The notes under the pieces: generated by a model
Seen by the model: the letters and a program-made list of their open reading frames with translations, nothing else
The model's database searches: none
What the model was told of the DNA's origin: nothing
Position numbers and translations under genes: made by a program
In this document: piece after piece, positions 54,333-63,773 of the stretch
Position numbering within the stretch: position 1 is the stretch's first letter
Layout of the letters: each line of letters opens with the position of its first letter
DNA from: Rhizobium sp. SG_E_25_P2
Lineage (GTDB): Bacteria; Pseudomonadota; Alphaproteobacteria; Rhizobiales; Rhizobiaceae
Assembly (NCBI RefSeq): GCF_029892285.1
Contig: NZ_JARXVM010000004.1
Coordinates: 234,286-298,285, forward strand
Reading direction: 5' to 3'
Length of the DNA stretch: 64,000 nucleotides

Positions 54333-55339
54333 CGGCTGCTCTCGCGAACAATCAGCGACGGCGCGATCTCGACATTGTCGCCAGGGCGACCATCGAGAAT
54401 GTCGAGGATCAGGCCTGCGGTGCGTTGACCGATCATCCGGGAAAAGGGGTCGATCGTGGTTAGTCGCGGTGTGGAAACTTCGCCGATTTCAAAATTGCCG
54501 AAGCCGCCGACGCCAATGTCTGTCGGAACCACCCTGCCGCGCCTCTGGCATTCCGTCAGCGCGCCGAAGGCCGACTGGTCTGATACGCAGATCACCGCTT
54601 CCGTATCCGGATAGGTTTCCAGGAGCCGCGCCATAGCGGCCGCGCCTTCCAGAGCCGAGATTGGCGGCGGCCCCGCCGCGATCAGCCGTGTAGCGTCCAG
54701 CCCATGGGCGATCATGGCGGCGACAAAACCCATGCGCCGATCGCTGCCGCGCGTATCTCGCCCCACATCGCCGCCAATGAAGGCGATACTGCGGTAGCCC
54801 TTCTCCACGAAGTGATCGACCATCTGCCTGACAGCTAAGGCATTCGAGAAGCCCACGAAATTGCCGATCGGTTCGCTGGGGGCGTCCCAGGTTTCGATCA
54901 CCGGCATATGCGTGTTTTTCAGCAGCTTGCGAGCCCGATCAGTATGTTTGCCGCCGGTCACCACAATGGCTTGCGGCTTGCGCCGGAGAAACTGTTCGAT
55001 CAGCCGTTCCTCATTTTGCATATGGTAATTCGTGTAGCCGAGAAGGATCTGCAGGCCGCGGGAGGCAAGCGCATCGGCGAGGCCGCCGACCGTATCGGCG
55101 AAATTGGGATTGCTGATCGCGGGAATAGTGACCGCGACGAAATCGGATTTCTGCGAGCGGAAATTGGAGGCGGTTGAATCGAAGACATAGCCGATATCCT
55201 CGGCTGTCTTGAGGATCGCAGCGCGCGTCTCCTTGTTGATCAGGCTGTCGGGCTTGAAGGCGCGTGACACCGTCATCAGCGATACGCCCGCGATGCGTGC
55301 GATATCCGCCATGGTCGGCGGCTTGTGGTTGTCGGCCAT
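54329..55339 (-). CDS. LacI-family transcriptional regulator (GntR-like)
   Basis: 336 residues from ATG 55339. The helix-turn-helix MADIARIAGVSLMTVSRAF is at residues 9-29, followed by a hinge and a periplasmic-binding-protein-like domain with FVAVTIPAISNPNF and ISVSDQ-like late motifs. It resembles gluconate-type GntR repressors. The overlap with the PQQ gene suggests a link to its product, but the target is unknown. Confidence 0.9.
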   Translation of the reverse strand: MADNHKPPTMADIARIAGVSLMTVSRAFKPDSLINKETRAAILKTAEDIGYVFDSTASNFRSQKSDFVAVTIPAISNPNFADTVGGLADALASRGLQILLGYTNYHMQNEERLIEQFLRRKPQAIVVTGGKHTDRARKLLKNTHMPVIETWDAPSEPIGNFVGFSNALAVRQMVDHFVEKGYRSIAFIGGDVGRDTRGSDRRMGFVAAMIAHGLDATRLIAAGPPPISALEGAAAMARLLETYPDTEAVICVSDQSAFGALTECQRRGRVVPTDIGVGGFGNFEIGEVSTPRLTTIDPFSRMIGQRTAGLILDILDGRPGDNVEIAPSLIVRESSR

Positions 55340-55622
55340 CCCGGAAGATGCTCCTGTTAACGGTATCATCCGGGATTAGGGCGAGACAGGCTGCTTGGCA
55401 AGTCGCCAAATGCCGGGGCGGCTTTTGAACGTCGTTCTCCGATCAATGTTGCCTTGTCCGGCGACGTCATTGCTCGATATGCGCTCATTGCATGGGTGGG
55501 CTGAGAGCTTTGCGCTGTTATAAAACTCATTCCGCGCCTATATTCCAATCATCGAAAAGACGCCGGGGCAAAGCGGAAACGCGCAGCAGCTGACGTCACA
55601 AAGACCCAGGAAAGGGATCATC

Positions 55623-55769
55623 ATGAACGTCGCACGCAGCATCAACGCTTGGCGCAAATATCGTCAGACCGTCAACGAACTCGGCCGCATGACCAATCGC
55701 GAACTGAACGATCTCGGTATCGCCCGCGATGACATCCGCCGCATCGCCCGCGCTTCTGCCGCCGCGTAA
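55623..55769 (+). CDS. DUF1127 small basic protein
   Basis: 48 residues: MNVARSINAWRKYRQTVNEL then GRMTNRELNDLGIARDDIRRIAR. This is the DUF1127 pattern (WRRYRRT...LxxLxDxxLxDIGIxRxxI). Family members such as CcaF1 of Rhodobacter bind RNA and are linked to Cuckoo/CcsR RNAs, which fits the array 260 bases downstream. AAAGGGA precedes the ATG. Confidence 0.9.
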   Translation: MNVARSINAWRKYRQTVNELGRMTNRELNDLGIARDDIRRIARASAAA

Positions 55770-55802
55770 CCGGTCAAACCATCATATCAAAATCCAATTC
55801 GG

Positions 55803-55840
55803 CGCCCGCCTTCCCATGGAAGGCGGGCGTTGGCGTTTTT
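55803..55840 (+). terminator. Intrinsic terminator after DUF1127
   Basis: CGCCCGCCTTCC (55803-55814) pairs with GGAAGGCGGGCG (55818-55829), three-base loop, then TTGGCGTTTTT. Strong stem and T-run. It separates DUF1127 from the RNA array. Confidence 0.75.
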
Positions 55841-56031
55841 AAACTTCGATTTTGTCTAAATCCTGTCATATTTGAACATAACTCCCTATGGGGTTGGTTC
55901 CTAGATGAGATAATATACATAAAATACAATATGTTGAGCGGTGATTTTTCAGACCTATCACGAAAACGCATGGCTGCGCTGCGAAAAACAGACTTTTTGT
56001 TGGGGGCAGATCGGTCTATCAATTTCCTCAC

Positions 56032-56180
56032 AAGAGCAGCGCATCCTCCTCCCAGCGCCGCTCTTCATCGAAGCAGCCACTCCTCCTCCCAGGCTGTTTC
56101 GCAGGATTGGCGGCACTCTCCTCCCGCCGCCAAGCCGACTTTCGAAGGCCTGCCGTACCTCCTCCCACGGCAGGCCTTTT
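56032..56180 (+). ncRNA. Cuckoo/CcsR-type RNA array 1 (four hairpins)
   Basis: Four stem-loops with CCTCCTCCC-type loops. Hairpin 1 is 56032-56065 (11-base stem, one mismatch, motif 56045-56053); hairpin 2 is 56070-56100 (motif 56082-56090); hairpin 3 is 56107-56133 (perfect 8-base stem, loop variant TCTCCTCCC); hairpin 4 is 56145-56178 (perfect 12-base stem, motif 56158-56166) followed by TTTT, so it is also the terminator. Known CcsR RNAs of Rhodobacter expose CCUCCUCCC in loops, are induced by stress and follow DUF1127. Here a separate terminator after DUF1127 suggests its own promoter in the AT-rich 55858-55945 stretch. Confidence 0.85.
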
Positions 56181-56329
56181 CGATTCTCGGGTTTTCTCAT
56201 GTTCTGTCTTCACTCTGTTGATCCATGCCGATTTCGGGCCGTGGCGGATTTCGCCTTGCGGTCGATGGCGCCCTGACGCATTCTCGCATCTCAGCCACGC
56301 GGAGTCGTTGTTTGGGACATGGAGGGTGA

Positions 56330-57580
56330 ATGTCCAGCGCAGCCCGGATGATCGGCAAGATCGTGCAAACAGGGTCCCTGAGGCTGGTTCTGCCGTCGGG
56401 AGAAACACGCAGTTTTGGAGATGGGTCGGAAGAAACCATCGTCGTTCGCATTGCGGACGTCGAAGCGGAACGGGCGATCGTTGACGATCCCGCTCTCAAG
56501 CTCGCCGAAATGTACATGGACGGCCGGCTGATCATCGAAACCGGCAATATCTTCGATCTCCTGTCGCTGCTCCGGCGTAACGGCGTCCGCAAGGCGGGTA
56601 ATGTCAGGCTAGCGGCCAAGACGCTGGCCCGCGCCATCTCCACGCAATTGTCGAGCCGTATTCCCGTTAATCGAAACCTGCAGAATGTCTCCCATCACTA
56701 CGATCTCAGCGCCAAGCTGTTCGACCTGTTCCTGGATGACGACTGGCAATATTCCTGCGCCTATTTCGAGCCGCCGGGCATCTCGCTCGATGAGGCGCAA
56801 TTGGCCAAGAAGCGGCACATCGCCGCCAAACTGTTGCTTGAAAAAGGCAATCGCGTCCTGGAGATCGGCTCTGGCTGGGGCGGCATGGCCATGTATCTCG
56901 CCGAGGCTGAAGACGTGGATGTCACTGGCGTCACGCTCAGTGACGAACAGTTAAAGGTCTCGCGCGATCGGGTGGCGCGGCGCGGCCTGTCCAATCGCGT
57001 CAATTTCGAATTGACCGACTATCAGGATGTCGAGGGAAAATTCGATCGGATCGTCTCGGTCGGCATGTTCGAACATGTGGGCGTCGGCAATTACCACCGC
57101 TTTTTTCGAAAGGTCGCCAGTTGTCTGGACAAGAAAGGCGTCATGGTTCTGCATTCGATCTGCCGCACCAAACCCAACTTTACGACCAATCCTTTCATCG
57201 AGAAATACATTTTCCCGGGCGGCTACATGCCGTCGATCGCGGAAGTTCTGCCCGCCGTGGAGCGCGCCGGCCTGTTGATCAAAGACATCGAGATCCTGCC
57301 GATGCACTATGCCGACACGCTGAGGGCGTGGCGGGAGCGATTTGTGGCCCGCAAGGCGGAGGCGATCGCCCTTTACGATGAACGGTTCTTTCGCATGTGG
57401 GAATTCTATCTCGCTGTGTCGGAAACGGCTTTTCGACATGACCGGCTCTTTATCATGCAGCTCCAACTGGCAAGGCATCAGGACGCCGTGCCATTCGATC
57501 GCACATACATCGCAGCGCGCGAAGCGATGTTGCGTGGTTTCGAGGCCAGGCGCGCCCCACTGGAGAAGGTGCAATTCTGA
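56330..57580 (+). CDS. cfa: Cyclopropane-fatty-acyl-phospholipid synthase
   Basis: 416 residues. It adds a methylene group from SAM to double bonds of membrane phospholipids. The N-terminal domain is followed by VSHHYDLSAKLFDLFLDDDWQYSCAYFE (with the active-site cysteine near 143), the SAM site VLEIGSGWGGMAMYLAE (176-192), and VGMFEHVG with the bicarbonate-binding region. The start at 56330 has GGAGGGT before it. It lies behind RNA array 1, but read-through from it is doubtful because hairpin 4 is a terminator. Confidence 0.9.
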   Translation: MSSAARMIGKIVQTGSLRLVLPSGETRSFGDGSEETIVVRIADVEAERAIVDDPALKLAEMYMDGRLIIETGNIFDLLSLLRRNGVRKAGNVRLAAKTLARAISTQLSSRIPVNRNLQNVSHHYDLSAKLFDLFLDDDWQYSCAYFEPPGISLDEAQLAKKRHIAAKLLLEKGNRVLEIGSGWGGMAMYLAEAEDVDVTGVTLSDEQLKVSRDRVARRGLSNRVNFELTDYQDVEGKFDRIVSVGMFEHVGVGNYHRFFRKVASCLDKKGVMVLHSICRTKPNFTTNPFIEKYIFPGGYMPSIAEVLPAVERAGLLIKDIEILPMHYADTLRAWRERFVARKAEAIALYDERFFRMWEFYLAVSETAFRHDRLFIMQLQLARHQDAVPFDRTYIAAREAMLRGFEARRAPLEKVQF

Positions 57581-57651
57581 AAGCGACCGCAATGACGGCG
57601 AGCCGCGGGTCATTTGTCAATCGGCCGCAACGAGAATGGATATCCCCCGCC

Positions 57652-58587
57652 TCACTCCATGCCCAGCAAACCGCGCGCGGCGGCCTCGTCGGTCACCAGC
57701 GTATGGCAGCCGGTGCGCTTTATCGTAGCCCTGATCGCGGGAACGCGTCTGCGCCCTCCCGAGGCCAGTACGATGTGTCTGGCATGCGAGATCGAATCGA
57801 GCCCCACGGACATCACCCGATCCTGTATGGGGTGGCTGACGTCGCGGCCCTCGGCGTCCAGAAAGTGGCACAGCGTGTCGCAGACCGCGCCTGTTTCGAG
57901 AAGCGATGCGTGATCTTCCGCCGAAATGAAGTTGTGTGACATCGATGTTCCGGTCGGGCTGAAATCTCCGCAGCTGATCACCGCGATGTCCAGACTCTTG
58001 GCCCTTTCGAACAGCTTGCCAAGCCCGCAACGTTCGACCAGCCGCTTCTTCGTTTCGGCTGAATCCACGATCAATGGAGCGAGCAGCAGAAGACAATCTG
58101 CGTCGAGCTGGCTCGCCAGCCGCCATGAATAGTCGATCGGATTGATGATGGCGTTGGTTTCGAGGATGCCGCCAAGTAGAGAAACAATCTGCACATTTTC
58201 GCGCCGGGGAGGGCGGAAAGACTGGAGCGACGCGTTGAGCGTGCGCCCCCAGCCAACTCCCACCGCATGGCCGTCGGCGATTACCTCGGACAGGAACCGG
58301 CCGAGAGCCGCGCCGACATCCCGGGCGGTCTCGTCGGTATTGCCGTCTCCCGGCACCACGATCGCTTCGTCGAGCCCCAGCGTCTCTTCCAGCCGCAAGG
58401 CCAAGGCGGTGCAGTCACCGGGTTGTTCGTTGATCCAGATCTGCACTTCGGCGCGTTTCAGCGCCTCGTCCAGCATCCGAATGACGGTGGAGCGGCTGAC
58501 GCAGAGATGTTCGGCGATCTCCTTTTGCGTCAAACCCCTGTTGTAATACAGCCAGGCGGCCCTGAGCCGCAACGCGCGCGAATCCAT
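57652..58587 (-). CDS. SorC/DeoR-type sugar-binding transcriptional regulator
   Basis: 311 residues from ATG 58587; ATG 58644 is an alternative and neither has a good ribosome site. A helix-turn-helix (about 5-45, with YYNRGLTQKEIAEHLCVSRSTVIRML) is followed by the SorC effector domain (VGVGWGRTL, VSLLGG, CGDFSPTG). It is divergent from transaldolase, so it may control pentose or polyol phosphate metabolism in response to a phosphosugar. Confidence 0.88.
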   Translation of the reverse strand: MDSRALRLRAAWLYYNRGLTQKEIAEHLCVSRSTVIRMLDEALKRAEVQIWINEQPGDCTALALRLEETLGLDEAIVVPGDGNTDETARDVGAALGRFLSEVIADGHAVGVGWGRTLNASLQSFRPPRRENVQIVSLLGGILETNAIINPIDYSWRLASQLDADCLLLLAPLIVDSAETKKRLVERCGLGKLFERAKSLDIAVISCGDFSPTGTSMSHNFISAEDHASLLETGAVCDTLCHFLDAEGRDVSHPIQDRVMSVGLDSISHARHIVLASGGRRRVPAIRATIKRTGCHTLVTDEAAARGLLGME

Positions 58588-58771
58588 CAGATGCGTGTGA
58601 CTATTTCGCTGGAGTTTCACCACCCGCCTGTGTCTCCCTCTCATCTGCTCGCGCGGAGGCAATCCGTCGCCGATGCAACCTTGCGCGCCGCGCCGCGTTG
58701 ACCGAGACGGTCATGCCGGCGAGTGTGCGATAGCAAGGCGTAACTTTTTCTGAAACATTTGCGCTCTTTGT

Positions 58772-58800
58772 TTGACATATGTTGCACAATCCGGCAATAG
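58772..58800 (+). promoter_or_regulatory. Promoter of the transaldolase gene
   Basis: TTGACA (58772-58777), 17 bases, CAATAG (58795-58800). The -35 is perfect, the -10 weak, in the divergent region shared with the SorC-type regulator. Confidence 0.5.
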
Positions 58801-58868
58801 ACAAGCCAGATATTTCTCTCGCGGAGTCTCCGGCGCGCCGGGGCCGTGCAGCTCGAACGGAGGACAAT

Positions 58869-59828
58869 GTGACATCCAAACTGGAACAACTTCGCGGCAT
58901 GACCACCGTCGTGGCCGACACCGGCGACATCGAAGCCGTTGCGCGTCTCAAGCCGATCGATTGCACCACCAATCCGACAATCGTGCTGAAGGCGTTGGGT
59001 ACGCCGATGTTCAAGGATCAGGTCGCCGAGGCCGTCGCCTGGGGTAAGAAGCAGGGCGGGGCCGAAGAGGCAGTGATCGCGTCCGTGGCGGATCGTCTGG
59101 CGATTTCCGTCGGGGTCGAACTCTCCAAGCTTGTGCCGGGTCGCGTGTCGACCGAAGTCGACGCCGACCTTTCCTTCGATATCGAAGGATCGGTCAACAA
59201 GGCGCGCGGCGTCATCGCCGCCTATAAGGAGCGCGGCATCGAGCGCGATCGCATCCTGGTCAAGCTGGCCTCCACCTGGGAGGGCATCCGCGCGGCGGAG
59301 ATTCTCCAGAAAGAAGGCATCGATTGCAATCTGACTTTGCTGTTCAGCATGGCCCAGGCCGTTGCTTGCGCTGACGCCAAGGTCTTCCTGATTTCACCCT
59401 TTGTGGGGCGCATCCTCGATTGGTACGTCAAATCCACGGGGCAGACCTATACGTCCGAAACCGATCCTGGTGTGGTCTCCGTCCGCGAGATCTACAATTA
59501 TTACAAGGCGCATGGGATCGATACGGTCGTCATGGGCGCGTCATTCCGCAATACCGGCGAGATCGAGGCTTTGGCGGGATGTGATCGGCTCACGATCAGC
59601 CCCGCTCTCCTTGAGCAACTCGATGGCGATCATGGTCTGCTCGAAAAGAAGTTGTCGGGCGATCACGTCAAGCCTGTGGACAAGATCACGGTCGATGAAA
59701 AGACCTTCCGTTGGATGATGAACGAAGACGCTATGGCCACCGAAAAAGTGGCTGAGGGCATTCGCGCCTTCGCGAAGGATCTGATTGCGTTGCGCGCCAT
59801 GGTGAAGAAGGAATTGGCGACGGCCTGA
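58869..59828 (+). CDS. tal: Transaldolase
   Basis: 319 residues from GTG 58869 (GGAGGA upstream), close to TalB (317). It transfers a dihydroxyacetone unit in the pentose phosphate pathway. The N-terminal [23 protein letters not shown] and the Schiff-base lysine in [11 protein letters not shown] (residue 132, same number as in E. coli TalB) are present, as are [13 protein letters not shown] and VVMGASFRN. An open frame extends 30 codons upstream with no similarity. Confidence 0.93.
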   Translation: MTSKLEQLRGMTTVVADTGDIEAVARLKPIDCTTNPTIVLKALGTPMFKDQVAEAVAWGKKQGGAEEAVIASVADRLAISVGVELSKLVPGRVSTEVDADLSFDIEGSVNKARGVIAAYKERGIERDRILVKLASTWEGIRAAEILQKEGIDCNLTLLFSMAQAVACADAKVFLISPFVGRILDWYVKSTGQTYTSETDPGVVSVREIYNYYKAHGIDTVVMGASFRNTGEIEALAGCDRLTISPALLEQLDGDHGLLEKKLSGDHVKPVDKITVDEKTFRWMMNEDAMATEKVAEGIRAFAKDLIALRAMVKKELATA

Positions 59829-59971
59829 GTCTCGTCCGCCATATCGCCGCTGAACCCCGTCTTGGCGCAGGCCCTGGCGGGGTTTCTCATTTGGGGTTTG
59901 CTAAAATCGCATAGCTGCACTGCAGCAATTTCTCTGGCGCGATTTCGCGGATGCGGCTATACCTACCTTCA

Positions 59972-60130
59972 ACAAGGTGATGCATCCTCCTCCCGCAAAG
60001 CCTTGTAGATCGCACGGTCCGCTCCTCCTCCCAAGGACTGTGCGCCACAGGACGACGACACTCCTCCTCCCAGTCGTCGTCAAGTTTCGCGAAAGCCCGC
60101 CGCACCTCCTCCCGCGGCGGGCTTTTGTGT
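59972..60130 (+). ncRNA. Cuckoo/CcsR-type RNA array 2 (four hairpins)
   Basis: Four stem-loops, each with an exact CCTCCTCCC in the loop: hairpin 1 59972-60006 (motif 59986-59994, stem with internal loop), hairpin 2 60011-60044 (motif 60024-60032), hairpin 3 60051-60081 (perfect GACGACGAC stem, motif 60063-60071), hairpin 4 60092-60125 (perfect 12-base stem, motif 60105-60113) followed by a T-rich tail, so it also terminates. No DUF1127 gene precedes it. A CTATAC element (59957-59962) just upstream may be a -10. Confidence 0.85.
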
Positions 60131-60298
60131 TTATGCTCCCGTGGATTCGATGCCCCCAACCATGTCTGGCGCATTTATCCGAGGGCGATGAACCGCCTTG
60201 AAATTTATCTTCCGTTAACCATAAGTCGCGATACTCGCGGGCGCATGGGCGGCTCATTCCGCGTCATTTCAGAGCCGTATCCAAATCAAGGCGTCAGT

Positions 60299-62329
60299 AT
60301 GGACATTTTCGAACTCCCGGGCGTTTTGTTGCGGCGGTGGCTCTACGTGGTCGCCACGGCGGCGGTCTGTGTTGTCTTGGCGGGAGTGTACGCGGTCGTG
60401 GTCAAGACCCCGACCCAGGCCATCGCGCAGATTCTCATCGACCCACAGGGCCTGTCGGCCGTGCAGACGGAACTCGCGCCGCAGGTGACGGGACCCGCCC
60501 AGGATGCGGCGATGCTCGAGAGCCAGATCTACCTGATCCAGTCGGCGGAAATACTGGGCGAAGTGGTCGACAAGCTCGATCTGACCCATGACGCGTTTCT
60601 GGTCAGAAAGGCGCCCGCCGACAAGGACGTCGCGCGCTCCTCGGCGATCGGCGCGATGCAGAAGAACCTGTTCGTCACGCAGCAGGGACAATCTTTCGTG
60701 GTCGCGGTCGCATTCAAGCATCCGGATCCAGCCCGCGCCGCTGAAATCGCCAATGCGGTCGCCAGCGTTTACCTGAAGAAGATTCATGAGGCGAAAACCG
60801 ACGCCGCCGAACGCGCCTCCGACGCTTTCCAGATGCAGGCGCAGGCGTTGGCCCAGCGACTGCGCAAGGCGGAAAATGAATTGGAAGCCTTCAAGGCGGC
60901 CAACAGGATCGTCTCGACCGGCCAGCAAGGCCTTGTGATCGACCAGCAGGTCGAGGGCGTGAACAGGCAGTTGCTGGCGGCGCGAGCGGATCTGGGCTCA
61001 AAACGCGCCAGTTTCGACCAGGCGCGGTCTTTGACTGTCGGCTCCGTGCAGGACGGGGCTATCCCCGAGGCGATCGCATCCGTGCCGCTGGGAACCATGC
61101 GGGCTCGCTATGCCGATCTCGTGGCGCAGATGAACGAGCGCTCCTCTTCGCTCGGCGCCAGCCATCCCCAGATGCAGGCCATTCAGAGCCAGGTTGCCGG
61201 CATGCGCCAGGCGATCGAACAGGAACTCGATCGGATCCGGGTGTCGCTAAAGAGCGCGGTTGATCGTGGCGAGGCCAATGTCGCAGCGCTCGAGCGCCGG
61301 CTGAACGACCTGACCGGCGCAAGTTTCGACGCCGGCGCGGCCGCCATCCAAGCCCGCGAATTGCAGAGCCAGGTCGACACGCTGCGCGCTCTCTACAAGA
61401 CGTTTCTGTCGCGCTCGCAAGAACTCGGGCAGCGCGATCTCGCCGACACCAACAATTCGAGAATCATTTCCAAGGCAGTCGCGGCGGCGTCCTCATCCAG
61501 CCTTGCCAAGCTCATGATCGTGGTTGCAGGCGGCCTATTCGGCGTGATCTCGGGTTGCGGCCTGGCGATCTTGCGGGAATTGGGCGGCAAGCTCTTTCTG
61601 CCGCCCCCGCAGGTAGAACCCGCGAAAAACGATGGCGCGGTTGCGTCGCGGGTCGCCCTCCTGGATTCGACGTCTGCCGCAACCGTGTCCAGAGATGAGC
61701 CTGCCGAGCCGGTGGCTGGGTCTCGGTCGGACCCTTTCATCATCGCGCATCTGGTCGAACGATCACCGGTGCTGGGCCGTCTGGCGAACGCCACGTTTCG
61801 CACGCGCGCTCCAGTCGGGGATATCGGCGGCCGCGGCCTGGTCTCGATCGTCGCGCAACTGCGCGAGCGAATCTCCTCCGGGACGACCGATGTGGTGATC
61901 CTGCTGTCTCCAGGCCGGGCCCGACCGGCGGCCGGCCTTGTCCGGCAATTGGCAGAAGGGCTGCATGCGGAGGGACTGGATATTCTCTATGCTGACGGCG
62001 ATGACATGTCCGACGACGTCTCCGACGAAGCCGCTCCCCTGGCGCATATCCTGCATTTTCATCGCCTGTCGCACACGCCGTCGCTCGCCGACCAGGCCCC
62101 GACCTTCCGAAACTTCGTCAACCGTCTCAGGAAGCCGCACGCCATCCTCGTCGATGGACGGGGCGCCGTGGCGCGTCGCCATCAGGCGGCGTTGATCGAT
62201 CAGGCCGACGGCATTCTCGTTCTGGCCGACCAGGGGGTCGATATGATCAGCCTGCGGCGCTTCATCGACGAATTGCCCGACGGCGACGATCGGCTGATCG
62301 GCGCCGTGATGATCGATCAGGCAGCCTGA
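60299..62329 (+). CDS. Wzz/ExoP-like polysaccharide chain-length and export protein
   Basis: 676 residues from ATG 60299; a longer frame to 60125 runs into the RNA array. A membrane helix at about 15-37, a long periplasmic coiled-coil region (about 150-370, with PQMQAIQSQVAGMRQAIEQEL), and a second helix at about 400-425 mark a polysaccharide co-polymerase. The C-terminal domain (about 500-676) has the outline of a BY-kinase but the P-loop is missing (VVILLSPGRARPAAGL) and no tyrosine tail is seen, so it should not be an active kinase. Confidence 0.85.
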   Translation: MDIFELPGVLLRRWLYVVATAAVCVVLAGVYAVVVKTPTQAIAQILIDPQGLSAVQTELAPQVTGPAQDAAMLESQIYLIQSAEILGEVVDKLDLTHDAFLVRKAPADKDVARSSAIGAMQKNLFVTQQGQSFVVAVAFKHPDPARAAEIANAVASVYLKKIHEAKTDAAERASDAFQMQAQALAQRLRKAENELEAFKAANRIVSTGQQGLVIDQQVEGVNRQLLAARADLGSKRASFDQARSLTVGSVQDGAIPEAIASVPLGTMRARYADLVAQMNERSSSLGASHPQMQAIQSQVAGMRQAIEQELDRIRVSLKSAVDRGEANVAALERRLNDLTGASFDAGAAAIQARELQSQVDTLRALYKTFLSRSQELGQRDLADTNNSRIISKAVAAASSSSLAKLMIVVAGGLFGVISGCGLAILRELGGKLFLPPPQVEPAKNDGAVASRVALLDSTSAATVSRDEPAEPVAGSRSDPFIIAHLVERSPVLGRLANATFRTRAPVGDIGGRGLVSIVAQLRERISSGTTDVVILLSPGRARPAAGLVRQLAEGLHAEGLDILYADGDDMSDDVSDEAAPLAHILHFHRLSHTPSLADQAPTFRNFVNRLRKPHAILVDGRGAVARRHQAALIDQADGILVLADQGVDMISLRRFIDELPDGDDRLIGAVMIDQAA

Positions 62330-62333
62330 CACG

Positions 62334-63605
62334 ATGGCGGCGGCGCAGTCGGTCCGGATCGATGTTGAGGACGCCGCGCTGTCGCCGTCGACGCAGCTCG
62401 TAAGGTTCGTGGCGATAGCCACCGTTCTTGGCACATTGACGTTCAATCTGTTCCTGTGTTTCGTCAATACCCGCATCATGCCGATGTCCGACAGCCATGT
62501 GATGCTGATGGAAGTGGTGCTGACCGGAGGCGCGTTTCTCGCCGCACTCGACCGACGCTCAGGCCTGCCGCTGTTCCTGGCGATTTTCGGCAGTTATATG
62601 CTGCTGTTGTTCGCCCTTCGGCACCAGACGGATCTCAAGGCGATTCGAGATATCGTCAGCCCGGCGATCTTCTTCACCCTGGGCCGGCGTCTGCGTGACA
62701 ACAAGCTTGCCGATGGGCTGGCGCTTGCGGCCGGTCTGGTCACCCTTTTCGTGGCCCTGTTCGAATATTTCATGCTCGACGTCTATCTCGAATGGTTCAA
62801 TGTTCTGGGATACTATCTTTCGCGCGGCGCCGTCAGCCTGCAGGACAGTCACGGAGCCACCACGGGATTGTTCATCTCCGGAACGAGACCTGAGCCCCGA
62901 ACGATCCTGCCGTTTCTCGGACAACACCGGGTATCGTCCGTGTTTCTGGAGCCGGTCTCCATGGGCAATTTCGGCGTCATCCTCTATTCCTGGGGCCTGT
63001 TGCGCAGCGAATGCCGCTCTCGGTGGCTCATGATCGCCATCGCCCTGGCGCTGATCGCCCTGGCGGATGCGCGCTTCGGGCTCTATACCTGCGTTCTGAT
63101 CACCATGCTGAAGCCGATCTCGCGGCTGACGCCCAAGCTGATTTGGATCGTGGCGCCATTTCTGCTTTTGGCGATCTTCGCCCTGTATGGTCTCGTGGTC
63201 GGCTATGACGATACGGACAACGGCATCGCCGGCCGGTTCACGGTCACGGCGATCATCCTGACCAATTTGCCGGCGGCGGTGATCTTCGGCGCTGAAGCGA
63301 CGGATGTCTTCACCGCTGATTCCGGCTACGCCTATACGCTGACGAAGTTCGGCCTGTTCGGTTTCATCGGCTTGTGGACGACCTTCGTTCTCCTGCCGGT
63401 CGCCCATGCCCGCGGATGGACGTTCCGGTCGATGATGATCATCTATCTCCTGTTGATCATGATCATTTCCAATTCGTTCTATTCGGTGAAGACCGGCGGC
63501 CTGATGTGGTTTCTGACCGGCGTGGCGTCGGCGGCATCCTTCACGGATCGCCCCGGATGGCTGGAGCGAATGGCGGCGCGCTTCCAAGGTCAGGCCCGGC
63601 GCTGA
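62334..63605 (+). CDS. Probable polysaccharide polymerase (multi-pass membrane protein)
   Basis: 423 residues with about ten to twelve hydrophobic segments, starting four bases after the co-polymerase stop. The periplasmic loop with SGTRPEPRTILPFLGQHRVSSVFLEPVSMGNFG and the order of helices resemble rhizobial O-antigen-ligase/Wzy-like polymerases. With the preceding gene it forms a two-gene export and polymerisation unit. No further glycosyltransferases are in reach. Confidence 0.7.
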   Translation: MAAAQSVRIDVEDAALSPSTQLVRFVAIATVLGTLTFNLFLCFVNTRIMPMSDSHVMLMEVVLTGGAFLAALDRRSGLPLFLAIFGSYMLLLFALRHQTDLKAIRDIVSPAIFFTLGRRLRDNKLADGLALAAGLVTLFVALFEYFMLDVYLEWFNVLGYYLSRGAVSLQDSHGATTGLFISGTRPEPRTILPFLGQHRVSSVFLEPVSMGNFGVILYSWGLLRSECRSRWLMIAIALALIALADARFGLYTCVLITMLKPISRLTPKLIWIVAPFLLLAIFALYGLVVGYDDTDNGIAGRFTVTAIILTNLPAAVIFGAEATDVFTADSGYAYTLTKFGLFGFIGLWTTFVLLPVAHARGWTFRSMMIIYLLLIMIISNSFYSVKTGGLMWFLTGVASAASFTDRPGWLERMAARFQGQARR

Positions 63606-63744
63606 CGTCCTTCCGGAGACAGATGGATCAGCCTTCTCCATGGTCGCGCAGAGAGGGCGAAACCGGCCTTCGGAAGCAGACATCGATATACACAATAAAA
63701 ATCAATTACTTATCATCTTTCTTCATTGTCATAGAATTTTGTTA

Positions 63745-63773
63745 TTGACGATGTGGGGGTCGGTTTGTATAAG
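63745..63773 (+). promoter_or_regulatory. rRNA operon promoter
   Basis: TTGACG (63745-63750), 17 bases, TATAAG (63768-63773), with an AT-rich stretch upstream (63690-63744) that may act as an UP element. It directs into the rRNA leader. The rest of 63606-63744 shows no gene. Confidence 0.75.

Noticed and set aside
56040..60125. Repeated CCTCCTCCC units as a CRISPR array
   Set aside because: Repeats are only nine bases, spacing is irregular, each unit is flanked by its own palindromic stem, and no cas genes are present.
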